From Streptomyces sp. MP131-18 (GTDB lineage: Bacteria > Actinomycetota > Actinomycetes > Streptomycetales > Streptomycetaceae), in assembly GCF_001984575.1 (NCBI RefSeq), contig NZ_LZNS01000001.1, positions 6,874,729 to 6,938,728 of the forward strand: DNA of 64,000 nt. The letters are read 5' to 3'. Position numbers and translations under genes: made by a program. The stretch's first letter is position 1, and each line of letters begins with the position of its first letter. The notes under the pieces were generated by a model. The model saw only the letters and a program-made list of their open reading frames with translations. It ran no database searches and was not told the origin of the DNA. Below, piece by piece: positions 8,771 through 17,021 of the stretch.

Positions 8771-8774
8771 ACCC

Positions 8775-8814
8775 GCCCCTGGCCGGTCCGCGGCGGCCGC
8801 GGACCGGCCAGGGG
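8775..8814. terminator. Bidirectional hairpin terminator between urtE and the VanW-like gene
   Basis: CCCCTGGCCGGTCCGCG (8776-8792) pairs perfectly with its complement at 8798-8814, and one further G-C pair leaves a loop of three bases, an 18-bp stem. It sits between two convergent genes and ends four bases before the minus-strand stop codon. There is no T-run, as is usual for Streptomyces. Confidence 0.85.
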
Positions 8815-8817
8815 ACG

Positions 8818-10578
8818 TCAGTCCGCCGCGGGGCAGGTGACCTCGTCGCGCGGCACGTAGGTGGTGCGGAACGTCTCCCGCCCGGCTTCCTGCCCGCCCT
8901 CGACGAACACCCGGTCCACGGCCACGTCGAAGCCTTCGAGCGGCGGCTGCGGAACGCAGTCCTCGCCCTCGCCCTCCCGGCGTTCCGGCTGCGTGACGTT
9001 CTCCCGCGGCCCGGCCTCCGCCAGGACCTCGTCGTACCGCTTGGTGCCGAGGAAGGTGATGGTCACCGAGGTGTCCGTGGCGCTCGCCAGGATGTAGATG
9101 GCGTGCCCCGAGTCGTTCAGGAAGCGCAGGTCGAGGCTGCCCCAGGCGACCGTGGCCTCCCGCCCCTCGGGGTAGCGCTCGATGTAGAAGGAGTGCGCGC
9201 CGTACTCCACGGGGTCCACCCCGGCGAAGAACACCGCGTTGAACATGGTGGTGGCCACCGCCGAGACGCCGCCGCCCTGCGCGCGTTCGTACTGGTCGTC
9301 GAGGATGATGACGCCCTCGACGAAGCCGTTCTCCTCGGTGCGTTCGCCGACCGTGTCGTTGAAGCTCCAGGTGTCCCCGGCCGGCACCAGCGAGCCGTTG
9401 ATCAGCTCGGCGGCCCGGCCGATGTTCGTCGTCCGGTACGCCGCCGGCTCGAAGCCGACGGTGAAGGACGACATCTCCTCCACGATGCCGAGCTCACGGT
9501 AGTTGTCCGCGCTCAGCTCCGGCTCGACCTGCTCGGTCGGCAGCGCGTCCGTGCGCGCGGCCTCGCCGCGGCCCGGCAGCAGCGGGAGCACCGTGTCGCC
9601 GAGGCCGTCCGTCACGACCCGGGTGCCGGGGGCGCCGCCCTCGGCCACCACCTCGCCGCCGGTCAGCCGCAGCGTCGCGTCGGTGGGGGCGACGGCCGCG
9701 CGGGCGAACGGCTCGGCCAGCCGCTCGTCGTCCGCGAGTGCCTCGCCGTCCAGCGCGGGGGAAAGGCGGCCGGCGCCGTCCGCGTTCATGGTCAGGTGGT
9801 CGCCGATGACCTCCGGCGGCAGCTCGATCCTGGCGCCGCCCGCGTTCAGCACGACAGGCCCCGACATCGCCGGCTCGGCGAACTCCTCGACGGCGCGCGC
9901 CACCTCCTCCGCGTCCGTGACCGGCTGGGCCGCCGTCACCGGCAGCCGCAGCGGACCGGCGGCGTCCGGATCATCGCCGTGCGGCAGGAAACCGTCCCGC
10001 AGCATGCCGAGCGACTCCGCCACGTCCAGCGAGGACCCGGCCCGCGCCCGCGTGACGCGCACCGCGCCATCCTCGAAGGCGACCGCGCCTTCCTGCACGG
10101 TCGTGTCGGACTCCTCGGCCAGCGCGGTCAGCGCGGCACGCCCCGCCTCCTCGTCCTGCCGCACGACCGGGTCGATCTCCCCGCCCCCGGTGCCGAAGAG
10201 GCGGCCGAGCAGGCCCGGCCGACTCGCGCGGTCCACCGTCGCCGCCGGGTCGAACGTGAGACCCGCCACCGCCGGGTTCAGCTCGTGGGGCTCGTCGTCC
10301 TCCTCGCCGATCAGCACCTCGACGGGCGCGGCGGCGGGCGCGGCCAGCTCAGCCGCCAGCCGTTCGCGCGCGTCGTCCGGCGAGAGCCCGCCGATGTCGA
10401 CGCCGCGGACGGTGGTGCCGGGGGCTATCTCGCCGCCGAGCGCGAGCGAGCCGACGAGGAAGAGGCCGCCGATGCCGACGGCAAGGCCGCCACCGAGCAG
10501 CACGAAGCGCGGTATGCGGGGCGGGTGGGGCCCGGGAACGTGGGGCGGGTGGGGCGGGGGTGGCGGTATGACGGCCAC
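8818..10578 (-). CDS. VanW family protein with peptidoglycan-binding-like domains
   Basis: A 586-residue envelope protein of unknown exact function. A Pro-rich cytoplasmic N-terminus is followed by one membrane segment (RFVLLGGGLAVGIGGLFLVG). Next come domains of the putative peptidoglycan-binding type, first beginning TTVRGVDIGGLSPDDARERL, and a C-terminal VanW domain with SSFTVGF, AAELINGSLVPAGDTWSFND and GGGVSAVATTMFNAVFFAG. Such proteins occur across Gram-positive bacteria; VanW itself is an accessory gene of some vancomycin-resistance clusters, but no other van gene is present here. I chose the GTG at 10578, preceded by GAGGGAG, over an upstream ATG. Confidence 0.85.
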   Translation of the reverse strand: MAVIPPPPPHPPHVPGPHPPRIPRFVLLGGGLAVGIGGLFLVGSLALGGEIAPGTTVRGVDIGGLSPDDARERLAAELAAPAAAPVEVLIGEEDDEPHELNPAVAGLTFDPAATVDRASRPGLLGRLFGTGGGEIDPVVRQDEEAGRAALTALAEESDTTVQEGAVAFEDGAVRVTRARAGSSLDVAESLGMLRDGFLPHGDDPDAAGPLRLPVTAAQPVTDAEEVARAVEEFAEPAMSGPVVLNAGGARIELPPEVIGDHLTMNADGAGRLSPALDGEALADDERLAEPFARAAVAPTDATLRLTGGEVVAEGGAPGTRVVTDGLGDTVLPLLPGRGEAARTDALPTEQVEPELSADNYRELGIVEEMSSFTVGFEPAAYRTTNIGRAAELINGSLVPAGDTWSFNDTVGERTEENGFVEGVIILDDQYERAQGGGVSAVATTMFNAVFFAGVDPVEYGAHSFYIERYPEGREATVAWGSLDLRFLNDSGHAIYILASATDTSVTITFLGTKRYDEVLAEAGPRENVTQPERREGEGEDCVPQPPLEGFDVAVDRVFVEGGQEAGRETFRTTYVPRDEVTCPAAD

Positions 10579-10746
10579 AGAACTCCCTCGGGGCGTCGCG
10601 CGGGGCGGCGGCAGGACGCGAGGAAGCCTAGCAATGCGCACCCGGCACCAGGAATGGCGCGGTACGCGGGCGGAAGCGGCAAAAGCGACAGAAGGCGTGA
10701 GGTGGGCGGCTGGTCCGGCCCGTGGCCGTGACCGTTGCCGCGATCG

Positions 10747-11259
10747 TCAGGGCCGTATCTCGGCCCACACCGTGCAGCCCGTGGCGCGGTCCGGTGCGAT
10801 GACGCCCCAGCGGGCGGCCAACGCGTCGAGGAGCAGCAGGCCGCGGCCGTGCTCCGCGTCCGCGCTCGCGGCGTCGGGGGCGCGCTTGTCGAGGCCCGGG
10901 CCCTCGTCCGCGACCTCGATGCGCAGCCGCAACAGACCGGTGGCCTCAAGCCGGCAATGCACAACGTCACTGTCCGTGTGCAGAATGGCATTGGTGAACA
11001 GCTCGGAGACGACCAGCTGTGCCGTGTCGCACACCGTTTCCGGCAGCCCCCAGTGGCCGGCCCGCAGGGCGACCCGGCTGCGGGCGGCGGCCACGGAGGC
11101 CGCCAGTGCAGGCAGTTCGAAGCGCTCGCCGCGTCGGCCCGCATGCGCGCCGACCGGAGCAGGGAGCGGCCGGGGGCGGGGGAGCGGCGTCGTGCCGTGA
11201 AGTGGGGACACGGTCCTGGTCGCCTTCCGTGGTACCGAAGCCATCGTGAGCCGGGTCAC
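10747..11259 (-). CDS. ATP-binding protein, anti-sigma-factor-type HATPase
   Basis: A roughly 170-residue protein with a GHKL ATPase domain like RsbW/SpoIIAB. The N box is VVSELFTNAILH, the G1 box DEGPGLD and the G2 box HGRGLLLLDALA, ending GCTVWAEI. In Streptomyces, dozens of such genes sit next to WhiJ-like XRE regulators and DUF397 proteins, as here. They are presumed serine-kinase/anti-sigma-like signalling proteins. Start is either the GTG at 11259 or the ATG at 11244; the first 40 residues are not conserved in type. It is transcribed divergently from the regulator. Confidence 0.82.
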   Translation of the reverse strand: MTRLTMASVPRKATRTVSPLHGTTPLPRPRPLPAPVGAHAGRRGERFELPALAASVAAARSRVALRAGHWGLPETVCDTAQLVVSELFTNAILHTDSDVVHCRLEATGLLRLRIEVADEGPGLDKRAPDAASADAEHGRGLLLLDALAARWGVIAPDRATGCTVWAEIRP

Positions 11260-11419
11260 CTGTTAACTATGCGCATCCATGTGCGCATTGCGCAAGCGGA
11301 GTTCTGCGATTTGCAGAAAGCGAAGAGATGTCTGTCGATGCCACTACCCGGTGTGGCAAACTTCTTCCGTACCTTCTTCCGTACATGGTGGAGACGAAGT
11401 CGGCGCTGTAGGAGGCGAC
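11260..11419. promoter_or_regulatory. Divergent control region with clustered TGCGCA sites and a 12-bp tandem repeat
   Basis: Three copies of the palindromic hexamer TGCGCA start at 11270, 11282 and 11289, within 25 bases. Further on, CTTCTTCCGTAC is perfectly repeated in tandem (11361-11372 and 11373-11384), ending 35 bases before the regulator start. Repeats of this kind in a region between a DNA-binding protein gene and its divergent partner are plausible operators. Confidence 0.5.
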
Positions 11420-12277
11420 GTGGCAGAGGCACGGTCGGGGCCGACCGTGGGACAGATCGTCCTCGGGCTGCGCCTGAGAGATCTGCGGGAGCGGGCCGGT
11501 TGCTCGTTCGCCGACGCCGCCGCGGCGCTCAGCGTCAACACCACCACCGTACGGCGCATGGAGAAGGCGGAGGTCGGCCTCAAGCCGCTCTACGTCAAGG
11601 CGCTGCTGGAGCGCTACGACGTTCCGCCCGCCGAGGGGGAATCGTTCCTGCGGTTGGTGGAGGAGGCGAACCAGCCGGGCTGGTGGCACCGCTTCCGCGA
11701 TGTCCTGCCCGACTGGTTCAGCCTCTACGTGAGCCTGGAGGGCGAGGCCAGTCTGATCCGTGCCTACGAACCGCACTGTATCCCCGGTCTGTTGCAGACC
11801 GAGGACTACGCACGCGTCCTGCTGCGGACCGGCTTCCCGAACGCCCCTCAGAAGGAGGTCGAGCGCCGGGTCGCGCTGCGCATGGAGCGTCAGGATTTGC
11901 TCTCCCGGTCGCGGGCCCCGCTGCTGTGGGCCGTGGTCGAGGAGCAGGTGCTGCGCCGCCGTGTCGGAGAGCCCTCCGTCATGCGCGGGCAGATCGACCG
12001 GCTGATCGAGGCGACGGCGTTGCCGAACGTCACGTTGCAGATCATGCCGTTCAGTGCCGGTCCGCATCCCGGCATGTTCGGGCCGTTCCAGCTGTTCCGG
12101 TTCGAGATCCCGGAACTGCCCGACATCATCTACGCGGAGAGCTTGACCGGCGCGGTCTACCTCGACGAGCGGCCCGACACCGTGGCCTACCTCGAGGTGC
12201 TGGACCGCTTGGGTGCGCAGGCCGCACCGGTTCACGACACCGAGGCGATTCTCGGTGCAATTCGCAAGGAGCTCTGA
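11420..12277 (+). CDS. WhiJ-like XRE regulator with DUF5753 domain
   Basis: A 285-residue transcriptional regulator. The N-terminal helix-turn-helix spans about residues 10-65 (LRLRDLRERAGCSFADAAAALSVNTTTVRRMEKAE). A DUF5753 domain follows, recognised by EGEASLIRAYEPHCIPGLLQTEDYAR and QIMPFSAGPHPGM. This architecture is the WhiJ type, expanded in Streptomyces and linked to control of development and antibiotic production. The GTG at 11420 has AGGAGG 4-5 bases upstream; the ATG at 11279 lacks such a site. The gene is followed at once by a DUF397 gene and divergent from an anti-sigma-type ATPase gene. Confidence 0.88.
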   Translation: MAEARSGPTVGQIVLGLRLRDLRERAGCSFADAAAALSVNTTTVRRMEKAEVGLKPLYVKALLERYDVPPAEGESFLRLVEEANQPGWWHRFRDVLPDWFSLYVSLEGEASLIRAYEPHCIPGLLQTEDYARVLLRTGFPNAPQKEVERRVALRMERQDLLSRSRAPLLWAVVEEQVLRRRVGEPSVMRGQIDRLIEATALPNVTLQIMPFSAGPHPGMFGPFQLFRFEIPELPDIIYAESLTGAVYLDERPDTVAYLEVLDRLGAQAAPVHDTEAILGAIRKEL

Positions 12278-12281
12278 CCGG

Positions 12282-12551
12282 ATGACTGACGACAAGCGTC
12301 AACCGACTCACCCGATGGGACATATATACAACGGCATGCCCGCTGGTGAGCTGGGGAACGAGGGCTGGCGCAAGCCGTGGAGCGGCCCGAACGGCGGCAA
12401 CTGCGTGGAAGCGCTGAAGCTGGCCGACGGCCGGGTGGCCCTGCGGCAGTCCACCGACCCCGAGGGCCCGGCACTGATCTACACGGTGCACGAGATCAAG
12501 ACATTCATCAGCGGAGCCAAGCGCGGAGAGGCGGACTTCCTGTTCGCCTGA
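12282..12551 (+). CDS. DUF397 domain protein, partner of the WhiJ-like regulator
   Basis: An 89-residue acidic cytoplasmic protein. The core WRKPWSGPNGGNCVEALKLADG and TDPEGPALIYTVHEIKTFI segments are diagnostic of DUF397, the family of AbaA-orfD and WhiJ-associated small proteins. In Streptomyces these bind or antagonise the adjacent XRE regulator. The start lies four bases after the regulator stop, with AAGGAG overlapping the regulator's last codons, so the two are co-translated. The N-terminal 25 residues (MTDDKRQPTHPMGHIYNG) extend beyond the minimal domain. Confidence 0.88.
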   Translation: MTDDKRQPTHPMGHIYNGMPAGELGNEGWRKPWSGPNGGNCVEALKLADGRVALRQSTDPEGPALIYTVHEIKTFISGAKRGEADFLFA

Positions 12552-12710
12552 CGGGCGGGGCGACCCCGGCCCGGCCCTTGGAGCAGTTCTCGGCCGCGGA
12601 GCAGCGCAGCAGCGCAGCTCGGCGGCCTTTTCGGTGTCCGGGTGGAGGAGCGGGCGCGGTTCAGTTTAAGGTTCAACGGTGAACCGGACCGACCCCGAGA
12701 AAGGTCATCC
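12552..12710. promoter_or_regulatory. wrbA upstream region with candidate operator
   Basis: GGTTCA (12670-12675) and TGAACC (12680-12685) form a perfect 6-bp inverted repeat with a four-base spacer, 25 bases before the wrbA start. That position fits a repressor site overlapping the promoter or the transcript start. The rest of this stretch shows no gene. Confidence 0.45.
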
Positions 12711-13325
12711 ATGAGCACACCCGTCAAGCTCGCCATCATCTACTACTCGGCGACCGGCTCGAGCGCCGCCCTCGCGAAGGAGATCGGCGAGACCGCGGAG
12801 AAGGCCGGCGCCGAGGTGCGGCTGCTGAAGGTCACCGAGCTGGCCCCGGCCGAGGCCATCGCGAGCAATGAGGCGTGGGCCGCGCACGCGGCGGCGAGCG
12901 CCGGGACCCCGGAGGCGACGCCGGCGGACGTGGAGTGGGCGGACGCCGTGATCTTCGGCACGCCGACCCGGTTCGGCAACGTCTCCTCGCAGCTCAAGCA
13001 GTTCCTCGACCAGCTCGGCGGGCTGTGGGGCCAGGGCAAGCTGGCCGACAAGGTCTACAGCGGCTTCGTCACCACGGCCACGCGGCACGGCGGGCAGGAG
13101 TCCACGCTGCTGGCGCTGTACAACTCCGTGCACCACTTCGGCGGCATCCTCGTCGCCCCGGGCTACACGGACCCCGTCAAGTTTGTGGACGGCAATCCGT
13201 ACGGCACCTCACACGTCGACGCCCAGGGCAGCCTCCCGGTCGACGAGGACGCGCTCGCCGCGGCCCGGGTGCAGGCCGCCCGCGTCGTCAAGGTGGCCGC
13301 CGCGCTGAAGGCCGCGGGCGCCTGA
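12711..13325 (+). CDS. wrbA: NAD(P)H:quinone oxidoreductase, WrbA type
   Basis: A 204-residue flavodoxin-fold protein that reduces quinones by two electrons using NAD(P)H and FMN, avoiding semiquinone radicals. The phosphate-binding loop is YYSATGSSAALAKEI near the N-terminus. GTPTRFGNVSSQLKQFLD and TTATRHGGQESTLLALYNSVHHFG match WrbA closely. Length is typical. Start is the ATG at 12711, preceded by GAGAAAGG. It stands alone between convergent and unrelated genes, and its promoter region contains a palindrome that could serve a redox-responsive repressor. Confidence 0.93.
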   Translation: MSTPVKLAIIYYSATGSSAALAKEIGETAEKAGAEVRLLKVTELAPAEAIASNEAWAAHAAASAGTPEATPADVEWADAVIFGTPTRFGNVSSQLKQFLDQLGGLWGQGKLADKVYSGFVTTATRHGGQESTLLALYNSVHHFGGILVAPGYTDPVKFVDGNPYGTSHVDAQGSLPVDEDALAAARVQAARVVKVAAALKAAGA

Positions 13326-13341
13326 CGTTCCGACCCCGACT

Positions 13342-13377
13342 CCGGCCCCGGCGGCGCCCCCCGGCCGCCGGGGCCGG
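13342..13377. terminator. Hairpin terminator between wrbA and the MFS exporter gene
   Basis: CCGGCCCCGGCGGC (13342-13355) pairs perfectly with 13364-13377 across an eight-base loop. It lies 17 bases after the wrbA stop and before the convergent exporter gene, so it can serve both directions. Confidence 0.8.
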
Positions 13378-13399
13378 GCCTTCTCGAACGGTCGGCCCG

Positions 13400-13447
13400 G
13401 TCGGCCCGGCGCCCGGTCGGCCCGGCGCCCGGTCGGCCCGGCGCCCG
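13400..13447. repeat. Three perfect tandem copies of a 16-bp unit
   Basis: GTCGGCCCGGCGCCCG is repeated three times without change, with partial copies on both sides (from about 13391 and to about 13458). It lies between a terminator and the end of the exporter gene. It looks like a simple GC-rich minisatellite, likely variable between strains. Confidence 0.85.
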
Positions 13448-13466
13448 GACGGCCCGGCCGGCAGCG

Positions 13467-15062
13467 TCAGGCCGAGCCGCCGCCGGTGGTGGTCTTGAGC
13501 GCCGTCTCCTTTATGAAGAGGGTGAGCAGCAGCGCGATCAGGGCGCAGGGCGCCGCGAACAGGAAGATGTCGGCGACCCCGTGCCCGTAGGCACTCTCGA
13601 CCGCGGTGCGCAGCGGCCCGGGCAGCCGGTCCAGGTCGGGGATGGCGCCGCTGCCCGTTGCGCCCGAGGCGGCCTCGGCCTGGGGCCCGCCGAGCCGGGC
13701 CAGGCTGTCCTCGGCGTAGCCGGCGACGCGGCTGGCGAGCAGGGCGCCGAGCGCGGAGACGCCGATTGCGCCGCCGAAGGAGCGGAAGAAGGCGACCACG
13801 GAACTGGCGGCGCCCAGGTCCTTCGGCTCGACCTGGTTCTGCGTGGCGAGCACCAGGTTCTGCATCATCATGCCGATGCCGAGGCCCATCAGCGCCATGA
13901 ACGAGGCGACCTGCCAGTACGGGGTGTCGTAGCGCATCGTGCTCAGCAGTCCCATGCCCGCCGTGACCAGCACCCCACCGCTGACCAGCCAGCACTTCCA
14001 GCGTCCCGTGCGCGTGATGAACTGCCCCGAGACGGTGGAGGAGACGAAGAGCCCGGCGATCATGGGGATCGTCATGACCCCGGACATGGTGGCGGACTGG
14101 TTCCGTGCCAGCTGGAAGAACTGGCTGAAGAAGACGGTGCCGCTGAACATCGCGATGCCGACGAAGAGGGACGCGACGGATGTGAGGGCGATGGTCTTGT
14201 CGCGGAAGAGGCGCAGCGGAATGATCGGGTCGCTCGCCCTGGTCTCGACCACCAGGAACAGCGCGCCCAGCAGGAGCGAGCCGCCGACCATCGCGGCCGT
14301 CTGCCAGGACGCCCAGTCGTAGCGGTCGCCCGCCAGCGTCACCCATATCAGCAGCAGTGAGACCGCGGCGCTGACCAGGGCCGCGCCCGCCCAGTCGATC
14401 CGCACCTCGCGCCGCACGACGGGCAGCCGCAGCGTCCGCTGGAGGACCAGCAGCGCGGCTATGGCGAACGGGACGCCTATGTAGAAGCACCAGCGCCAGC
14501 CGAGCCAGGGGGTGTCGGTGATGATGCCGCCGATGAGCGGGCCGCTGACGGTGGCCACGGCGAACGTGGCGCCGAGGTAGCCGCTGTACCGGCCGCGTTC
14601 GCGCGGCGAGATCATGGCGGCCAGGATGACCTGCGAGAGGCCGACGAGCCCGCCGACTCCGAGCCCCTGAACGACGCGGACGGCGATCAGCATGGCCGGG
14701 CTCTGCGAGAGTCCGGCGACGACGGAGCCGCCGACGTAGATGACCAGCGCCGTCTGGATCAGCAGCTTCTTGCTGAACAGGTCGGCAAGCTTGCCCCACA
14801 GCGGCATCGAAGCGGTCATCGCCAGCAGGGTCGCGGTGACGACCCAGGTGTAGGCGGACTGTCCGCCGCCGAGGTCCCCGATGATCTGCGGCAGGGCGTT
14901 GGTGACGATCGTCGAGGAGAGGATCGCGGTGAACATGCCGAGGAGGAGCCCGGAGAGGGCCCTCATGATCTCCGGGTGCGTCATCGGCGCCGCTTCCGCG
15001 GGCGCGGTCTGCGGCGGTACGGTCTCGGCGGGCGTCGGCGGTTGCTGGCTCTGCGTGGTCAA
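13467..15062 (-). CDS. DHA2 family (14-TM) MFS multidrug exporter
   Basis: A 531-residue proton-driven exporter of the EmrB/QacA family. The N-terminal 30 residues are hydrophilic and Pro/Ala-rich, then about 14 membrane segments follow. Motif A appears as LWGKLADLFSKKLLIQTAL after the second segment. Motif C-like GPLIGGIITDTPWLGWRWCFYI matches drug:H+ antiporter-2 proteins. The TTG at 15062 is preceded by AGGGAG six bases upstream. The exported compound cannot be predicted; no TetR or MarR gene is adjacent. About 80 bases separate it from the antiporter gene upstream, and this gap is AT-richer, as a promoter would be. Confidence 0.9.
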   Translation of the reverse strand: MTTQSQQPPTPAETVPPQTAPAEAAPMTHPEIMRALSGLLLGMFTAILSSTIVTNALPQIIGDLGGGQSAYTWVVTATLLAMTASMPLWGKLADLFSKKLLIQTALVIYVGGSVVAGLSQSPAMLIAVRVVQGLGVGGLVGLSQVILAAMISPRERGRYSGYLGATFAVATVSGPLIGGIITDTPWLGWRWCFYIGVPFAIAALLVLQRTLRLPVVRREVRIDWAGAALVSAAVSLLLIWVTLAGDRYDWASWQTAAMVGGSLLLGALFLVVETRASDPIIPLRLFRDKTIALTSVASLFVGIAMFSGTVFFSQFFQLARNQSATMSGVMTIPMIAGLFVSSTVSGQFITRTGRWKCWLVSGGVLVTAGMGLLSTMRYDTPYWQVASFMALMGLGIGMMMQNLVLATQNQVEPKDLGAASSVVAFFRSFGGAIGVSALGALLASRVAGYAEDSLARLGGPQAEAASGATGSGAIPDLDRLPGPLRTAVESAYGHGVADIFLFAAPCALIALLLTLFIKETALKTTTGGGSA

Positions 15063-15146
15063 ACGGTCTCCCTGTAGTGGCTCTCCGTTTGCGACGATAC
15101 GACAAGGTGCTTAGTACACGTAACGAATTGGTGAAAGCTTTAAGCC

Positions 15147-16625
15147 TTATCGCTGTGCGCCCAGCGGTGCCCGTACCAGCGTCTCGTCCGGGAAGCACCA
15201 GCGCCAGTCCTCGCCCGGCTCCAGCGACTGGACGATCGGGTGCCCCGACTCCCTCGCGTGCGTGCTCGCGTGCCGGTGGGGCGAATCGTCGCAGCAGCCG
15301 ACGTGCCCGCAGGTGACGCACAGCCGCAGCTCCACCCAGTCGTCGCCGAGCGCCTCGCACGCCGCGCAGACGTCCACGTCGGTCCTGGTCACCCGGATCT
15401 GGTCCAGGTGCGTGCAGGACGTGCTGATCGTCTCCTCCCGCACATACCGCCACCCCGGCCGCAGCACCCGGTCCGGCATGATCCGCGCCAGGTACCGGGA
15501 GTGCGTCGCGAGCAGCGGGCTGAGCACCGCCAGCAGCAGCACGTACAAGGCGATGAACGGGCCGATCCGCTCGTCGAGCCCCGCGCCCACCGCAAGTGTC
15601 GCCAGGATCAGCGAGAACTCGCCCCGGCCCAGCACCGTAAGACCGATGTTCGCTGCCGCCCGCTGGTTGAAGCCGAACAGCCGGGCCGTCACGATCCCCG
15701 CCGACACGTTCGCCAGCAGGGTCACGCAGATCGCCACCGCCACCGGCACCGCGACCGCGTCCATGTCCGCGATGTCGATCGTCAGGCCGAACGTGACGAA
15801 GAACACGGCCGCGAACACGTCCCGCAGCGGCAGCACCAGCCGCTCGACCCGTTCCCTGATCTCCGTCCGCGACACCACAAGTCCGATCATCAGCGCCCCG
15901 ATCGCATCCGAGACGCCGACCTCCTGGGACAGCCCGGCCACCAGCACCACCAGCCCGACCGTCAGCACCGCGAGCAGCTCGTCCTCCCGGCTGCCGATCA
16001 GGGCCGCCACGGCCCGCGCCCCGTACCTGGCCACCGCGAACAGCAGGACCAGGAAGCCGAAGCTCATCGCCACGTCCTCCGCCAGCTCCGCGGGCGACTC
16101 GGCCGCCGAGAGCACCGGCGAGAGCAGCGCCAGGTAGAAGGCGAGGAACAGGTCCTCGATCACGATGATCCCCAGGATCACCGGCGTCTCCGCGTTCGTC
16201 AGCCGGTGCAGCTCGATCAGCAGCTTCGTGACGATCGCCGAGGACGAGATACCCAGCGCGCCGGCGAGCACGAGCGCCTCCGAGCCGCCCCAGCCCAGCG
16301 CGAGGCCGAGCAGCAGCCCGGACGTCACGTTCAGACCGATGTAGCAGGCCGCCGCCACGAACAGCCGCCGGCCGCCGCCCACCACCTGGTCCAGCGGGAA
16401 CTCCACCCCCAGGTGGAACAGCAGCAGCACGAGACCGAGCGCCGCGAGCAGCGACAGCTCACCGGGATGATCGACCAGCACGGGCCCCGGCGTGCCGGGG
16501 CCGAAGGCGATGCCCACCAGCATGTAGCAGGGCACGGACGGCAGTCCGAAGCGGCGGGCCAGGCGCGCCAGCAGGCCCGCGAGCAGTACGGCCGAGCCAA
16601 GACCGACCAGATCGGCGTGCTCCAC
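15147..16625 (-). CDS. Kef/CPA2-type cation:proton antiporter with C-terminal UBP zinc finger
   Basis: A 492-residue fusion. Residues 1 to about 390 form an Na+/H+ exchanger domain with 11-12 membrane segments (LLFHLGVEFPLDQV, GVSDAIGALMIGLVVSRTEI, TVLGRGEFSLIL). About residues 405-485 form a zinc finger of the ubiquitin-hydrolase (UBP) type: CTHLD, DVCAACEALGDDWVELRLC, CGHVGCCDDSPHRHASTH and GHPIVQSLEPGEDWRWCF, with the Cys/His ligands in place. Eukaryotic versions bind the C-terminal Gly-Gly of ubiquitin; the bacterial ligand is unknown. The expected C-terminal RCK/TrkA regulatory domain is absent. It starts three bases after the stop of a short KhtT-like gene, so the two are one operon. 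Confidence 0.88.
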   Translation of the reverse strand: MEHADLVGLGSAVLLAGLLARLARRFGLPSVPCYMLVGIAFGPGTPGPVLVDHPGELSLLAALGLVLLLFHLGVEFPLDQVVGGGRRLFVAAACYIGLNVTSGLLLGLALGWGGSEALVLAGALGISSSAIVTKLLIELHRLTNAETPVILGIIVIEDLFLAFYLALLSPVLSAAESPAELAEDVAMSFGFLVLLFAVARYGARAVAALIGSREDELLAVLTVGLVVLVAGLSQEVGVSDAIGALMIGLVVSRTEIRERVERLVLPLRDVFAAVFFVTFGLTIDIADMDAVAVPVAVAICVTLLANVSAGIVTARLFGFNQRAAANIGLTVLGRGEFSLILATLAVGAGLDERIGPFIALYVLLLAVLSPLLATHSRYLARIMPDRVLRPGWRYVREETISTSCTHLDQIRVTRTDVDVCAACEALGDDWVELRLCVTCGHVGCCDDSPHRHASTHARESGHPIVQSLEPGEDWRWCFPDETLVRAPLGAQR

Positions 16626-16628
16626 GCC

Positions 16629-16856
16629 TCACGCCTCGAAGAACGTGGCCGCGAGCACGGCGCCCACCTTGCGCGCCTGCTCCTCCGACAGCTCGATCAC
16701 CGCCGTCGGGTCCGCGGAGTCGGACGCGAAGACGTAGAGGTCCCGCACCCCTCCCGACCGCATCACCACCGAGATCCGCTGATCCGCGCGGCCCAGATCG
16801 ATGTCGTACCGCTTGCCGACCCCCGGCAGATCCTGAACGTGTACTCCCTGACCCAT
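16629..16856 (-). CDS. Short KhtT-like antiporter regulatory subunit (N-terminal domain only)
   Basis: A 75-residue protein matching the N-terminal domain of KhtT-type regulators of CPA2 antiporters: VQDLPGVGKRYDIDLGRADQ, then RSGGVRDLYVFASDSADPT and VIELSEEQARKVGAVLAATF. Usual KhtT proteins are about 160 residues and continue into an RCK_C domain that binds nucleotides; here the frame stops straight after the first domain. The cognate antiporter follows three bases downstream. The missing sensory domain may be replaced by the zinc finger on the antiporter, which is inference. Start is the ATG at 16854-16856. Confidence 0.82.
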   Translation of the reverse strand: MGQGVHVQDLPGVGKRYDIDLGRADQRISVVMRSGGVRDLYVFASDSADPTAVIELSEEQARKVGAVLAATFFEA

Positions 16857-17021
16857 GGTGCCTCCCGAACGATTGCCACGATTGCTCCAACTCGGTGCGA
16901 ACCCCCTGATTCTCCACCGTGCCGTCCGCCGCCGCGGCGACCCGGCACCGTGTCCGTGTGCCCCGGACCGATTGGGTAGCGTGGGGAGATCGTCGGCCGT
17001 CTCGAAGGGACCCCCCGGCAC

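Noticed and set aside
8818..10578. Vancomycin-resistance function for the VanW-like protein
   Set aside because: No vanHAX, vanRS or vanY genes are nearby, and VanW-domain proteins are common in non-resistant Gram-positive bacteria.
12270..12300. tRNA-like or attachment-site sequence near small regulatory genes
   Set aside because: No cloverleaf or TPsiC-arm consensus was found here or elsewhere in the window.
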